A stretch of DNA of 64,000 bases from Olivibacter domesticus (GTDB taxonomy: Bacteria > Bacteroidota > Bacteroidia > Sphingobacteriales > Sphingobacteriaceae), in NCBI RefSeq assembly GCF_900109575.1, contig NZ_FOAF01000009.1, positions 62,001 to 126,000 of the forward strand, read 5' to 3'. The translations under genes were made by a program, and so were the position numbers. This document shows, one piece after another, positions 16,158-24,542 of this stretch. How positions within the stretch are numbered: position 1 is the stretch's first letter; the number at the start of each line of letters is the position of its first letter. Below the pieces are notes generated by a model. That model was not told the origin of the DNA. It did no database searches and worked only from the letters and a program-made list of their open reading frames with translations.

Positions 16158-16508
16158 TTATTCTATCTTACGGATAAGCGATTTACCTTCCTTGATCTTG
16201 ATAGCAATGACCTCCTCCTGCAAAGCTTTCTCAGGAAAATCAATAGTAGCAGCAATATCGTGACCTGCTTGATTGAGCAGCTTGAAACCAATGGGTTTGG
16301 TATACACCCAACCAAGTGCTTTATAAAGGTCTTCGTGCATTTTTACAGAGGTAAGAAAACTTCTATATGCTTCTAAATAAGCAGCTACTTCTCTTCGTGC
16401 CTTAATGGTTCTGACATGTTTTTCAACGATCGCAAAACGTCCGTACAGCCGGCTTTCTTCTGCTATTTCGATATACGTATATCGTTTTCTCCATTTAAAG
16501 AGGGGCAT
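16158..16508 (-). CDS. Hypothetical protein, 116 aa
   Basis: A 116-aa soluble protein, MPLFKWRKRYTYIEIAEESR.., Lys/Arg-rich at the N-terminus. The middle (IKARREVAAYLEAYRSFLTS) is helical. The end (DFPEKALQEEVIAIKIKEGK) would form strands and a basic tail. No family was recognised. A near-perfect palindrome, TGCGATG-G-CATCGCA (16524-16538), lies 16 bp before the start and could be an operator or a 5'-leader hairpin. Confidence 0.55.
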   Translation of the reverse strand: MPLFKWRKRYTYIEIAEESRLYGRFAIVEKHVRTIKARREVAAYLEAYRSFLTSVKMHEDLYKALGWVYTKPIGFKLLNQAGHDIAATIDFPEKALQEEVIAIKIKEGKSLIRKIE

Positions 16509-16560
16509 ATGTGGGTTGATTAATGCGATGGCATCGCAATAAAGAAATAGTATTTAACTT

Positions 16561-16586
16561 ATTGGGCCTAAAGATTTAGACCCAAT
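16561..16586 (-). terminator. Probable terminator of the 45-aa peptide gene
   Basis: ATTGGG-C-CTAAA (16561-16572) pairs with TTTAG-A-CCCAAT (16575-16586). It starts 11 bp beyond the stop codon of the small minus-strand gene. The following minus-strand sequence is A/T-rich but lacks a strong T-run, so termination efficiency is uncertain. Confidence 0.5.
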
Positions 16587-16597
16587 AGCTGTGTGTC

Positions 16598-16735
16598 TTA
16601 CCTTGTTTTTAGCAGACCGGTCATTGTAACTGTTTGAGAAGTATCTGCCTCGGATACTGTTTTTAGTGTGCTTGCTTTTCTGAACTTTAATAAGTTCTTT
16701 GAAGAAACTGTAATGTTGAATACCTGACGTTTCAT
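16598..16735 (-). CDS. 45-aa peptide gene
   Basis: The frame encodes MKRQVFNITVSSKNLLKFRK, then ASTLKTVSEADTSQTVTMTG and LLKTR. Composition is normal: a basic N-terminal half and a Ser/Thr-rich C-terminal half without Cys. A hairpin lies right after the stop, and the start is divergent from the LytS-type kinase gene 79 bp away. It resembles a short secreted or modified peptide precursor with a leader-like N-terminus and a Thr/Ser-rich core, but no maturation enzyme is seen nearby. It may equally be a small regulatory protein. Real gene status is moderately likely. Confidence 0.45.
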   Translation of the reverse strand: MKRQVFNITVSSKNLLKFRKASTLKTVSEADTSQTVTMTGLLKTR

Positions 16736-16813
16736 ATTTTTTTTTGGTTAATTTGCTACGCCAGTTATTTTTTTGGAAATTTAGTACATCAACACAAATA
16801 TTAGATAGACGAG

Positions 16814-17896
16814 ATGGCCCTTACGATAGATTTACAAAATAAGAAAATGCTACCCTGGCATCTTTTGGGTTGGTTTGTTCTAATTGCTTATGAAATTACT
16901 TTTTTGATGGCTTTAGAGGCTCCGAGAACACCTCTTGGTCTGTTTCTTTCTTACAGCCTCTGCATCATGCTGTTTTACATCCACGCTTATGTGATAATGC
17001 CGATTAAAAACCGCTATTGGCTTATTCTGCTCATACCTTTGGAGATTTTTGTTTTCTATCTAATTGAAATGAGCTTTGAACACATCAAGCTCTTTGTGGC
17101 AGATACGTATAAACTAACTCCTGTTAAAACGCTTCTTATACAATACACGTATAGAGGTATTTACTTTGTTAGTTTCGCTACGGTATATTGGCTTTTTATG
17201 AATGCGCTACAAAGCCGCGACCGCCTCTTGAAATTAGAAAAACAACGTATTGTTGATGAACGTTTACAAACGGATCTAGAAATGAAACTGGTGAGATCAC
17301 AAAATGCAAAACTTCGTTCACAAATTGAGCCGCATTTTATATTTAATACCATGAACTTCATCTACGACTCGGTAGAGAGTGTTTCTGAAAAGGCTGGCGA
17401 AACAATCTTACTGCTTTCGGAAATGATGCATTATGCGTTGCAAAAAACGGATGATGATTATGAAGTGCCTTTACAAGTGGAATTAGAAAATATACGGAAC
17501 CTAATCAGGATTAATAACATAAGAACCAATAATAGGCTGCATGTTAAACTGGAAACAGACCTTGATAGCGAAGACGAAGACCTATTAAAAACGCTCCCGC
17601 TTTTATTTATTACCTTTGCGGAGAACATGTATAAGCACGGCGATTTAACGAACGAACAAACACCGGGAATTATCTATGTTTCTGCTAAGAAGGGTGAACT
17701 ACTCTTTACCACTTGGAACAAGAAACGCCCACATAAAGCAATTGATGGCAACTCAATGGGAATTGCCAATGCCAAGGAAAGGCTACAGAATTTTTATAAT
17801 AAGAAACAGTTTAGCTTATCTATTAATGACAATGCCGAGGGGTATTCGGTTGAACTGAAGATTGAATATGCGTATGACAAGTTGTTATATAATTGA
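16814..17896 (+). CDS. LytS/YehU-type sensor histidine kinase
   Basis: A 360-aa membrane kinase. Four hydrophobic segments lie in the first ~140 residues (VLIAYEITFLMAL; FLSYSLCIMLFYIHAYVI; LILLIPLEIFVFYLI; IYFVSFATVYWLFM). A short coiled coil follows, then the His_kinase domain with the H-box QIEPHFIFNTMNFIYDSVE (His about 178) and an N-box-like FAENMYKHGDL. The ATPase G-boxes are short (NSMGIANAKERL), typical of this family. Its 3' end overlaps the LytTR regulator gene, forming a kinase-regulator pair that also includes the following arr-like gene. Confidence 0.9.
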   Translation: MALTIDLQNKKMLPWHLLGWFVLIAYEITFLMALEAPRTPLGLFLSYSLCIMLFYIHAYVIMPIKNRYWLILLIPLEIFVFYLIEMSFEHIKLFVADTYKLTPVKTLLIQYTYRGIYFVSFATVYWLFMNALQSRDRLLKLEKQRIVDERLQTDLEMKLVRSQNAKLRSQIEPHFIFNTMNFIYDSVESVSEKAGETILLLSEMMHYALQKTDDDYEVPLQVELENIRNLIRINNIRTNNRLHVKLETDLDSEDEDLLKTLPLLFITFAENMYKHGDLTNEQTPGIIYVSAKKGELLFTTWNKKRPHKAIDGNSMGIANAKERLQNFYNKKQFSLSINDNAEGYSVELKIEYAYDKLLYN

Positions 17897-18605
17897 TGAT
17901 GAAGAGGCTTCGATTAGTCTGTTAAGCAAATTCATCACCAAAACTCCAGATTTGAACCTTGTGGGCAGTTCTTTAAACCCCTTGGAGGCACTGCAGAAAT
18001 TTCAAAATAGCAGTATACAGGTAGATATCACGTTTCTGGACATCAATATGCCTGAAATATCGGGTTTAGAACTCGCCAACTTAATTGGTAAATCCACCCA
18101 TATTATCTTTACCACTGCACATACACAGTATGGTTTAGAGGCTTTTGACAGAGATGCTATTGATTACATTGCAAAGCCCTTTAGCTATGAACGCTTCTTA
18201 AAAGCAGTTAGCCGTTACCATAAACACTGGCATAATGCGCAACAACAGTCGCCAAAAAAGGAACATTTCTTTTTTATAAAAAATGACACCAAAGGAAAGC
18301 TTACGCGGATTGTAATAGATGAAATTATTCGCATCGAATCTATGGCGAACTACATCATGATCCACACTACTTCGGGGAAACATATTACTTATCTCACGTT
18401 GACCGAAGCCGAAGACTACTTGGCCCCGTATGGATTTGTCAGAATACACAAATCATCCGTTGTTAACCCTAAACATATTAAAGGGGTAGATGGTAATCAA
18501 GTTAAGCTAATTGACGGCTCAACGATTATTGCTGGGGTGAGTTACAGGAAATTGCTAACGGAAGAAATTGCCAAGAATTTACTGGTTTCTAAAAGACGAA
18601 ATTGA
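17874..18605 (+). CDS. LytTR-family response regulator
   Basis: About 243 aa from the ATG at 17874 (MTSCYIIDDEEASISLLSKF); the frame is open four more codons upstream. The receiver domain has acidic pocket IDDEE, phospho-acceptor Asp in ITFLDINMPEISG and Lys in YIAKPF. A C-terminal LytTR DNA-binding domain follows (RIVIDEIIRIESMANYIMIH; FVRIHKSSVVNPKHIKGVDG). It overlaps the kinase gene by 23 bp and abuts the ADP-ribosyltransferase gene, so all three form one operon. Confidence 0.92.
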   Translation: MTSCYIIDDEEASISLLSKFITKTPDLNLVGSSLNPLEALQKFQNSSIQVDITFLDINMPEISGLELANLIGKSTHIIFTTAHTQYGLEAFDRDAIDYIAKPFSYERFLKAVSRYHKHWHNAQQQSPKKEHFFFIKNDTKGKLTRIVIDEIIRIESMANYIMIHTTSGKHITYLTLTEAEDYLAPYGFVRIHKSSVVNPKHIKGVDGNQVKLIDGSTIIAGVSYRKLLTEEIAKNLLVSKRRN

Positions 18606-18619
18606 TAATAAACCGCAAT

Positions 18620-19363
18620 ATGGAATTTTCACCATTCAACAATGTTGTTAAATACTGCCTTCAAGGTATGGATATGGAAGAAAAAGGCGAATCTGAAGAA
18701 GCAGGTAAACTCTTTCTGCAAGGTTGGGACGAGGCGACAAGTGCCTTTGAGAAATTTCTTGCCGCGCATTATGTAGCCCGGCATCAGAAAACAGTATCAG
18801 ACCAATTAAAATGGCTCGAAACAGCTTTGGAGTATGCTTTAAAAATAAATGATGATTCTGTTAAGAGTGCTTTCCCTGCTCTTTATTTAAACATTGCCAA
18901 ATGCTACGAAACGTTAGGCGACATAGAAAAGTCAAGGAAGCATGCTAACTTGGCTACCTTATTTAAGGACAACCCGTCTGACAAAGGTCCTTTTTATCAT
19001 GGCACGAAAGCGGATTTGCAGGTTGGCGATTTATTGACAGCAGGCGGCAATTCAAACTACCAATCAGACCTCAAAATGAATCATATTTATTTTACCGCGA
19101 TGGTGAATGGAGCAGGGCTTGCTGCTGCATTAGCGAAGGGTGATGAACGTGAACGTGTATATATCGTTGAACCAACTGGAAATTTTGAAAATGACCCAAA
19201 TGTTACGGACAAAAAATTCCCAGGCAATCCTACCCGTTCATATCGTAGCCAAGAACCATTAAAAATAGTTGGCGAAGTAACAGAATGGATTGGACCAACG
19301 CCTGAGAACCTTCAGAAATTCCGTGAAAAACTAGCGAACAATAAAGGAGAAATAATAAATTAA
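18620..19363 (+). CDS. arr: Rifampin ADP-ribosyltransferase (Arr) with an N-terminal helical domain
   Basis: The C-terminal half (about residues 118-247) is a full Arr domain: YHGTKADLQVGDLLTAGG, MNHIYFTAMVNGAGLAAALA, VYIVEPTGNFENDPNVTDKK and FPGNPTRSYRSQEPLKIVGE. The NAD-binding His (YHGT) and Tyr (HIYFT) are present. Arr inactivates rifamycins by ADP-ribosylating a hydroxyl. Classical Arr is about 140 aa; here about 110 extra residues precede it, made of TPR-like helices (WLETALEYALKIND; PALYLNIAKCYETLGDIEKS). Cotranscription with a LytS/LytTR pair suggests signal-dependent expression. The ATG at 18620 is preferred over a TTG at 18602. Confidence 0.88.
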   Translation: MEFSPFNNVVKYCLQGMDMEEKGESEEAGKLFLQGWDEATSAFEKFLAAHYVARHQKTVSDQLKWLETALEYALKINDDSVKSAFPALYLNIAKCYETLGDIEKSRKHANLATLFKDNPSDKGPFYHGTKADLQVGDLLTAGGNSNYQSDLKMNHIYFTAMVNGAGLAAALAKGDERERVYIVEPTGNFENDPNVTDKKFPGNPTRSYRSQEPLKIVGEVTEWIGPTPENLQKFREKLANNKGEIIN

Positions 19364-19383
19364 GTAATGTATTTCAGAAAAAT

Positions 19384-19409
19384 CCGCTCGCCTTGTGCTA
19401 GGCGAGCGG
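19384..19409. terminator. Bidirectional terminator between arr and the GH32 gene
   Basis: CCGCTCGCC (19384-19392) and GGCGAGCGG (19401-19409) are perfect inverted arms with an 8-nt loop. The hairpin sits between two convergent genes, with an A-rich flank on the left giving a T-run for the leftward gene. It is a strong intrinsic terminator. Confidence 0.85.
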
Positions 19410-19418
19410 AGATTATAT

Positions 19419-21065
19419 TCACTTATTCCAGATAGACTGAACGCTTAAGATCTCCAAATCTGCCACTTCAATATTATTTCCCCAAAAATGGAAACCTTCT
19501 TTATTACCGTCTTCCACTTTTCTTGGCAGGTAATACGAATAAGCTCCCCCATCAATGAATACTTCCATACTCGTTTTATCGATGTAAATATCTGCCGAGA
19601 TTTCCATACTGGTTGGATCGTTTGGCGAATAAAACATCCCATTAAGCTTATTATAATTCAGATCATAATCCACAATGCGTTGCCCAAAAAGGTTAAGCCC
19701 GGCAGTAGTAGCATGGGATAACTTAATGGTGGCCTTTAGCCTCAAACCATCCGCCTCCGAATACTTTGCAAGCAATTGATTAGCACGTTCGGCTGTTAAG
19801 TTGGTTTCCTTTTGCACCGATGTAAAAAGTTGTTCCGTTTCTTTTACTGGCCGACTGAAAAGGCGAGGCCCTTCTTTCGTACTGCGCAGCGTCAGTTCTG
19901 TAGGTAACTGCATCATCCCTTTAAAAGGCATATTAGGATGCGTTATTTGCCCCCAACCAATTTGTACCCTTCTTCCGTCAGGCATATCCGTAATGGTTTG
20001 TGCCGCATAGATAGGGCCTGTTGTATAAACATATTTGCCCGCTTCCGGCTTAAACACCTTCCCATCAAAAGAACCCAACATATACGTGCCAGAGGCTCCA
20101 TACATCACCCATTTTGTGTTTTTAGCATTGCCATCTATCGGCAGTTCAAAAAGTTCAGGGCACTCCCAAAAGCCTGTAACATGGCTCTCATATTTCCAAT
20201 CTTTCAGATCGTTGGACGTATAGATGGAATGGCCATCCCGCTCGTTCAGCACCATCACCCAGTGTTTTCCCGGCTTGTACCAAAATACCTTCGGATCGCG
20301 CGTATCCGGGCTGTTCCACTTCTCTTTAGAATCAATGATAGGATTAGCTTCGTATTTTGTAAACGTACGCCCTTTATCGAGGCTATAGGCTATACATTGC
20401 ACCTGCCTATCCGGTCCGGCTGCCGTATAAGCAGCTACCATAGCCGGTGTTTTACCTTGATTATAGCCTGCTGTATTGTTATAATCTATTACCGCCGATC
20501 CGGAGAACATCGTTCCCAGCTTATCCGGATAAAGTGCATCCGGTAGCTCCGTCCAGTGTACCAGGTCTTTGCTCACTGCATGCCCCCAGTGCATATTCTC
20601 CCATTCACTTTCATAAGGATTGTGCTGGTAGAATAAATGATACTCGCCCGCATAAAAAAGCAATCCATTCGGATCATTGATCCACCCCCTGCGGGTTGTA
20701 AAATGAAACTGCGGTCGGTTTTTTTCTTTATAAAGACTATCCTGCCCGGCCAGTTCATCATCCTGATAAATTTTTGCCAACCCTCCTTCATCACCCTCAT
20801 AGCTTATCTTCAATGTTTTTCCTACCAAATCCGAAACGTCTTTAAAAACCCAATAATCTGGCGATGACTTCGCCAGCCGTATCACCACCGAAAGATCAGG
20901 TTTGCCATCCACGCTGAACGTCATCTTCTGGCGCTCTTCTTTATGTGATACCGGAAAGTTAAGGTATCTTTTGTTGATTTTAATTTCAATTTCACCTGCA
21001 CTTAATGAAATATAGTTTACCAATAGCAGGGCAACTGTTAAAAATTTGTTCGCAAAGGTTTTCAT
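19419..21065 (-). CDS. GH32 beta-fructofuranosidase / fructan hydrolase, exported
   Basis: A 548-aa secreted glycoside hydrolase family 32 enzyme cleaving beta-2,1 or beta-2,6 fructosyl bonds of inulin, levan or sucrose. Signal peptide at residues 1-24. A short N-terminal beta-domain (about 25-110) precedes the five-bladed propeller. Catalytic motifs: WINDPNG (nucleophile D131), TRDPKVFW (transition-state Asp about 257) and ECPELFELP (acid/base E301). The C-terminal beta-sandwich includes EVFIDGGAYSYYLP. It is the last gene of the fructan operon, downstream of susD and GH172, so it probably acts in the periplasm or at the outer surface. Endo- versus exo-activity cannot be read. Confidence 0.95.
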   Translation of the reverse strand: MKTFANKFLTVALLLVNYISLSAGEIEIKINKRYLNFPVSHKEERQKMTFSVDGKPDLSVVIRLAKSSPDYWVFKDVSDLVGKTLKISYEGDEGGLAKIYQDDELAGQDSLYKEKNRPQFHFTTRRGWINDPNGLLFYAGEYHLFYQHNPYESEWENMHWGHAVSKDLVHWTELPDALYPDKLGTMFSGSAVIDYNNTAGYNQGKTPAMVAAYTAAGPDRQVQCIAYSLDKGRTFTKYEANPIIDSKEKWNSPDTRDPKVFWYKPGKHWVMVLNERDGHSIYTSNDLKDWKYESHVTGFWECPELFELPIDGNAKNTKWVMYGASGTYMLGSFDGKVFKPEAGKYVYTTGPIYAAQTITDMPDGRRVQIGWGQITHPNMPFKGMMQLPTELTLRSTKEGPRLFSRPVKETEQLFTSVQKETNLTAERANQLLAKYSEADGLRLKATIKLSHATTAGLNLFGQRIVDYDLNYNKLNGMFYSPNDPTSMEISADIYIDKTSMEVFIDGGAYSYYLPRKVEDGNKEGFHFWGNNIEVADLEILSVQSIWNK

Positions 21066-21152
21066 CTGTTTGTTTTTTGTATTATTTACTAAGTCGGGCC
21101 AATAGCCTAATCGACTCCTTATTTATTGAATTTCCTTATCATCTTGTTTACA

Positions 21153-22721
21153 TCAGGGTTTGGCATACCAATAGGTTGTTGCCGCAATATCCACATAACC
21201 ACTATCCCAGCTTAGCATTTCCATATCATATGAAAATTGCTTCCTAAAAGGTATGGCATCCAGTATGCGTGTCCGCGTAAAGGTATTATGCCCCGTGGAC
21301 GACGTATGATCTACCCGCGTTGCATTAGCAAAAGGCGTTTGGTAAATAACCACAGGTGCCCATGAGGTATTGTAATAATCTTCTAATCCGGTACCAAATT
21401 CAGATGGAAAATCTTCGCCATCCACATACGCTTTGGCGTCTCCTTCCCCATACCATGAATGCATATGATTCAGGGTGGCTAAGGTGTTACCAAGATACAC
21501 ACCTTTACCCTTCACATCAATAAAATTCCAGTCAATCGGTGCGCGGTTATCTCCCTTCGGGTTCTTCTCTGGATCATAATCCCATTTGGCATCCCATACC
21601 TGTTCTTCCATTTTCGTGTAGGCATGAAAATACATCGCTCGCTCATCCCATTCAAAATCATCGGTTGCAACAGAAAGCTTTAATTCAACAGGGAAATCAT
21701 TATTATTGATGATGCGTATCGCTGCCGATTTTCGGAAAGGCATTAGCCATCGTGAAATCAGCGTTTTCTTATCTGCTAGTGTTCTATACCAGCTTGCTAT
21801 ATCATTCCCGCCATAGCCGCTACCTATAAAATCACCTAAAGGGCACAACACTGTTTCCTTACCATCAAAGGATATTTTCAGCATCACCTTTCTCCAAAGC
21901 GCTTCCTGATCGCGGTTTAAATCACCTAATTGGATTTTCAGTAGACGAATAGCCTTATTAACGTCTCTTACATCCAGCTCACATTCCTCCGAAGGATTCA
22001 ATCTTTTTGAAATAGAATCTGTTACGCTAAAATTTACCGATGGATGCCAAAGGGTACTTTCCGTATTATCAATTTCCTTTTTTAATTGTTGTAGCTGCTC
22101 AAAAGAAAACGTTTCGGCTTTCACTTTTTTTGGATAGGTTCGGTAGTTGATCTGATAATAATGTGGTTTCTCTTTACTTGCGCTATCGGCAAACTCCCAG
22201 GTTACTTTACAATGCTTCGCATAAACCAAAGGCAAATATAGTGTATTACCGCCCTTTCCCTGCGGGTCATAATTGGTGTGGGGGTTCAACAAGGCAGGAC
22301 CCAAATCCAGTCCTGCTTTCAACAAATCAAATCCGGGAACGGTAATGGTAGGTTCCTTTTTATGATCGAAATAGAAACGCATCGTCCCGGGTTTTTCCAA
22401 ACAGGTCAACCAAAAACGGACAATGGCGCCCGGACCGTCCGCGTCCATCATGACATGCTCTACCCTTCCTTCCTGTTCCTCCTGACGGATAAACTGATTA
22501 AAGTCGCCATTTGCAAACCAACCTGCCCCATTGCGCACGGTAGATCGTCTATCATAGCTACTTACTTGTTTCAATGTATACGCAGGTTCAGGATAACGCG
22601 CAACCTTTTCAATCGCACGCATCTCTTTTAATAGCCGCGCCATATTGACCACCTCCTGGCAATGGCCGTAATGGACAAGACCAATCGTAGCGCAGATTAA
22701 TAAAAATATTTTAGTCATCAT
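21153..22721 (-). CDS. GH172 (DUF2961) glycoside hydrolase, exported
   Basis: A 522-aa exported protein with signal peptide (MMTKIFLLICATIGLVHYGHC). DUF2961 covers most of it. Typical stretches include GPGAIVRFWL, GKGVYLGNTLATLNHMHSWY, GEGDAKAYVDGEDFPSEFGT and GLEDYYN. The DUF2961 family is now GH172, with described difructose-anhydride I synthase/hydrolase and alpha-D-fructofuranosidase members, and related alpha-D-arabinofuranosidases. The conserved acidic residues in EDFPSEFGTGLEDYYN are the likely catalytic ones. Its position between susD and a GH32 gene supports a fructan-related substrate, for example fructose dianhydrides or alpha-fructofuranosides. Confidence 0.9.
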   Translation of the reverse strand: MMTKIFLLICATIGLVHYGHCQEVVNMARLLKEMRAIEKVARYPEPAYTLKQVSSYDRRSTVRNGAGWFANGDFNQFIRQEEQEGRVEHVMMDADGPGAIVRFWLTCLEKPGTMRFYFDHKKEPTITVPGFDLLKAGLDLGPALLNPHTNYDPQGKGGNTLYLPLVYAKHCKVTWEFADSASKEKPHYYQINYRTYPKKVKAETFSFEQLQQLKKEIDNTESTLWHPSVNFSVTDSISKRLNPSEECELDVRDVNKAIRLLKIQLGDLNRDQEALWRKVMLKISFDGKETVLCPLGDFIGSGYGGNDIASWYRTLADKKTLISRWLMPFRKSAAIRIINNNDFPVELKLSVATDDFEWDERAMYFHAYTKMEEQVWDAKWDYDPEKNPKGDNRAPIDWNFIDVKGKGVYLGNTLATLNHMHSWYGEGDAKAYVDGEDFPSEFGTGLEDYYNTSWAPVVIYQTPFANATRVDHTSSTGHNTFTRTRILDAIPFRKQFSYDMEMLSWDSGYVDIAATTYWYAKP

Positions 22722-22782
22722 TTGATTTATTTATTGGTTCCCCTTTTGCAAAATAGATAAATTCGTTTTATACGCAGTATAA

Positions 22783-24504
22783 CTACCAACCAAAGTTTTG
22801 CCTATATAATCCTTGGCTAAAATTAATTTGATTTTGTGGGATTGGTAAATATTCATCTCTGTTTTTCTTGAAGGCGGCGCCCGCCAAATGAGGTGTTCTT
22901 CCTTGCTCTACCGAAAAATAATCGTTGATAAACTCGGCCGCAATCCCCCACCTAACGAGATCAAAAAAACGATAGCCCTCCATGGCAAATTCCAATCTAC
23001 GCTCAAAACGTAGGGCTTTACGCGCAAAATCATTGCTCCAAACGCAATTCACTCCCGGTTGATAGGTATTTATAAAATAACTTGAAGTGGCTGTACCATC
23101 TGCCTGCGTCAATCGGGCCGCACTTTTCTGGGCACGCTGCCTAATCGCGTTAATCAAAGGCAGTGCCTCTTGCTCGCGGCCCAGTTCAATTAAAGCTTCC
23201 GCTTTTATGAGTAGCACATCCGCATACCGAATCACCGGCCAGTCTTTGGCGCTCGACATAAAGGGTGGGTATTTCATAAATGTTGGATCGGTATAGGCTA
23301 CCGTTTCCTTCATACTCATAAAATTGCCATAGGTGGCATTGTCGCGATTCCATGAGGCCTGAAACACCAGGTTTTTTTGGTATTTGTAGGGATGTCCCGG
23401 AATGGCAATGGTATGATCCAGACGTGTATCAAAACTTTGTGTTTTAAAATCTCCAGACGGGACAATATCGTTGGTATTATAATTATCCAGCAGCGGCAAT
23501 CCATTGGCATTCGTTTTAAATGCATTCACCAGATTGGAACTGGGTTGATGAAAACCGCAGCAACCATATTCCTGGTTCATGGGATAATTGGTTCCTACAC
23601 CGGCGTTAATTCTTCCCTGTGGCGTGCCATCGCTTTTTGAGAAGACAATGGCAAAGACAGACTCAGGGCCTTTTTCATATTCGGAAAGAAAATTTTCTGC
23701 AAAATCATCGGATAAGCGATACCTTCCCGAATTAATTACACTATCGCAGTAGGCCACTACCTCATTTAGTTTCGCTTGATCTTTTGAGGTCACATTATGC
23801 TGCTCATCCTGCACATAACTTTGATAAAGCAATGTTTTTGCCAGGTAAGATTGGGCAGCCCCCTTCGTAATACGGGAAGACTCCTCCTGCGTTACCGGTA
23901 AGTACTGCATAGCAAAGCGAAAATCGTCTGCTATTTTTGTCCAAAGCTCCTCGTTACTGTACAGATCATTCCCAATGGTTTGATAGGCCGACTTTTCGAC
24001 ACTTTCGTCTATATAGGGTATACGTTTGAAAAGAACCTTCAATAGAAAATAAAAATGCGCGCGAAGGAAACGTACCTCCGCAGTACGCATCAGCTTCTGC
24101 GGAAAAACGTCATCACCCATTTCATTCAGCAACGCCAATGCTGCATTACACCGCGCTACGCCCACATACAAACGGAACCAAGTACCGTCACTTTCTCCCA
24201 AGTCTACCCGGTTGATGGAAAACAGTTCGTAAGCATGCACATCATTCTGATCACCCGTTCCGCCCCCACCCTTGTAGGCATCTCCGCCGCGTACACTGCC
24301 ATAAGCCCACATGGTGGTATAAGGTACGCTCCAATGATCATTGCCCAAAGCCGAGTAGGCACTGATCACCATAGCCTCCACATTTTCGGGTGTTTTCAGA
24401 TTTTCGTTAAACACAACGCCTTGCGGCAGTTTCTCCAAACTTTTCGAGCAGCCAGAAAATAGGATGGCCGTCAAAACCAATAATATGATAGGTGAATTTT
24501 TCAT
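22783..24504 (-). CDS. SusD/RagB-family surface glycan-binding lipoprotein
   Basis: A 573-aa lipoprotein: signal peptide with lipobox ILFSGCSKS (Cys about 19). It has the SusD-like TPR fold, with N-terminal GVVFNENLKTPENVEAMVIS, WPVIRYADVLLIKAEALIEL and the C-terminal signature ALRFERRLEFAMEGYRFFDL, then VRWGIA. It binds glycan at the cell surface and forms the lid of the SusC transporter encoded just upstream (38-bp gap). In this locus the ligand is probably a fructan or a fructo-oligosaccharide. Confidence 0.95.
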   Translation of the reverse strand: MKNSPIILLVLTAILFSGCSKSLEKLPQGVVFNENLKTPENVEAMVISAYSALGNDHWSVPYTTMWAYGSVRGGDAYKGGGGTGDQNDVHAYELFSINRVDLGESDGTWFRLYVGVARCNAALALLNEMGDDVFPQKLMRTAEVRFLRAHFYFLLKVLFKRIPYIDESVEKSAYQTIGNDLYSNEELWTKIADDFRFAMQYLPVTQEESSRITKGAAQSYLAKTLLYQSYVQDEQHNVTSKDQAKLNEVVAYCDSVINSGRYRLSDDFAENFLSEYEKGPESVFAIVFSKSDGTPQGRINAGVGTNYPMNQEYGCCGFHQPSSNLVNAFKTNANGLPLLDNYNTNDIVPSGDFKTQSFDTRLDHTIAIPGHPYKYQKNLVFQASWNRDNATYGNFMSMKETVAYTDPTFMKYPPFMSSAKDWPVIRYADVLLIKAEALIELGREQEALPLINAIRQRAQKSAARLTQADGTATSSYFINTYQPGVNCVWSNDFARKALRFERRLEFAMEGYRFFDLVRWGIAAEFINDYFSVEQGRTPHLAGAAFKKNRDEYLPIPQNQINFSQGLYRQNFGW

Positions 24505-24542
24505 TTGCTAGTATTTTAATACAATTATGATAGAACAATATG

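Noticed and set aside
19938-20546. 202-codon frame antisense to the GH32 gene
   Set aside because: Arg/Ile/Cys-rich shadow of a gene with clear catalytic motifs on the opposite strand.
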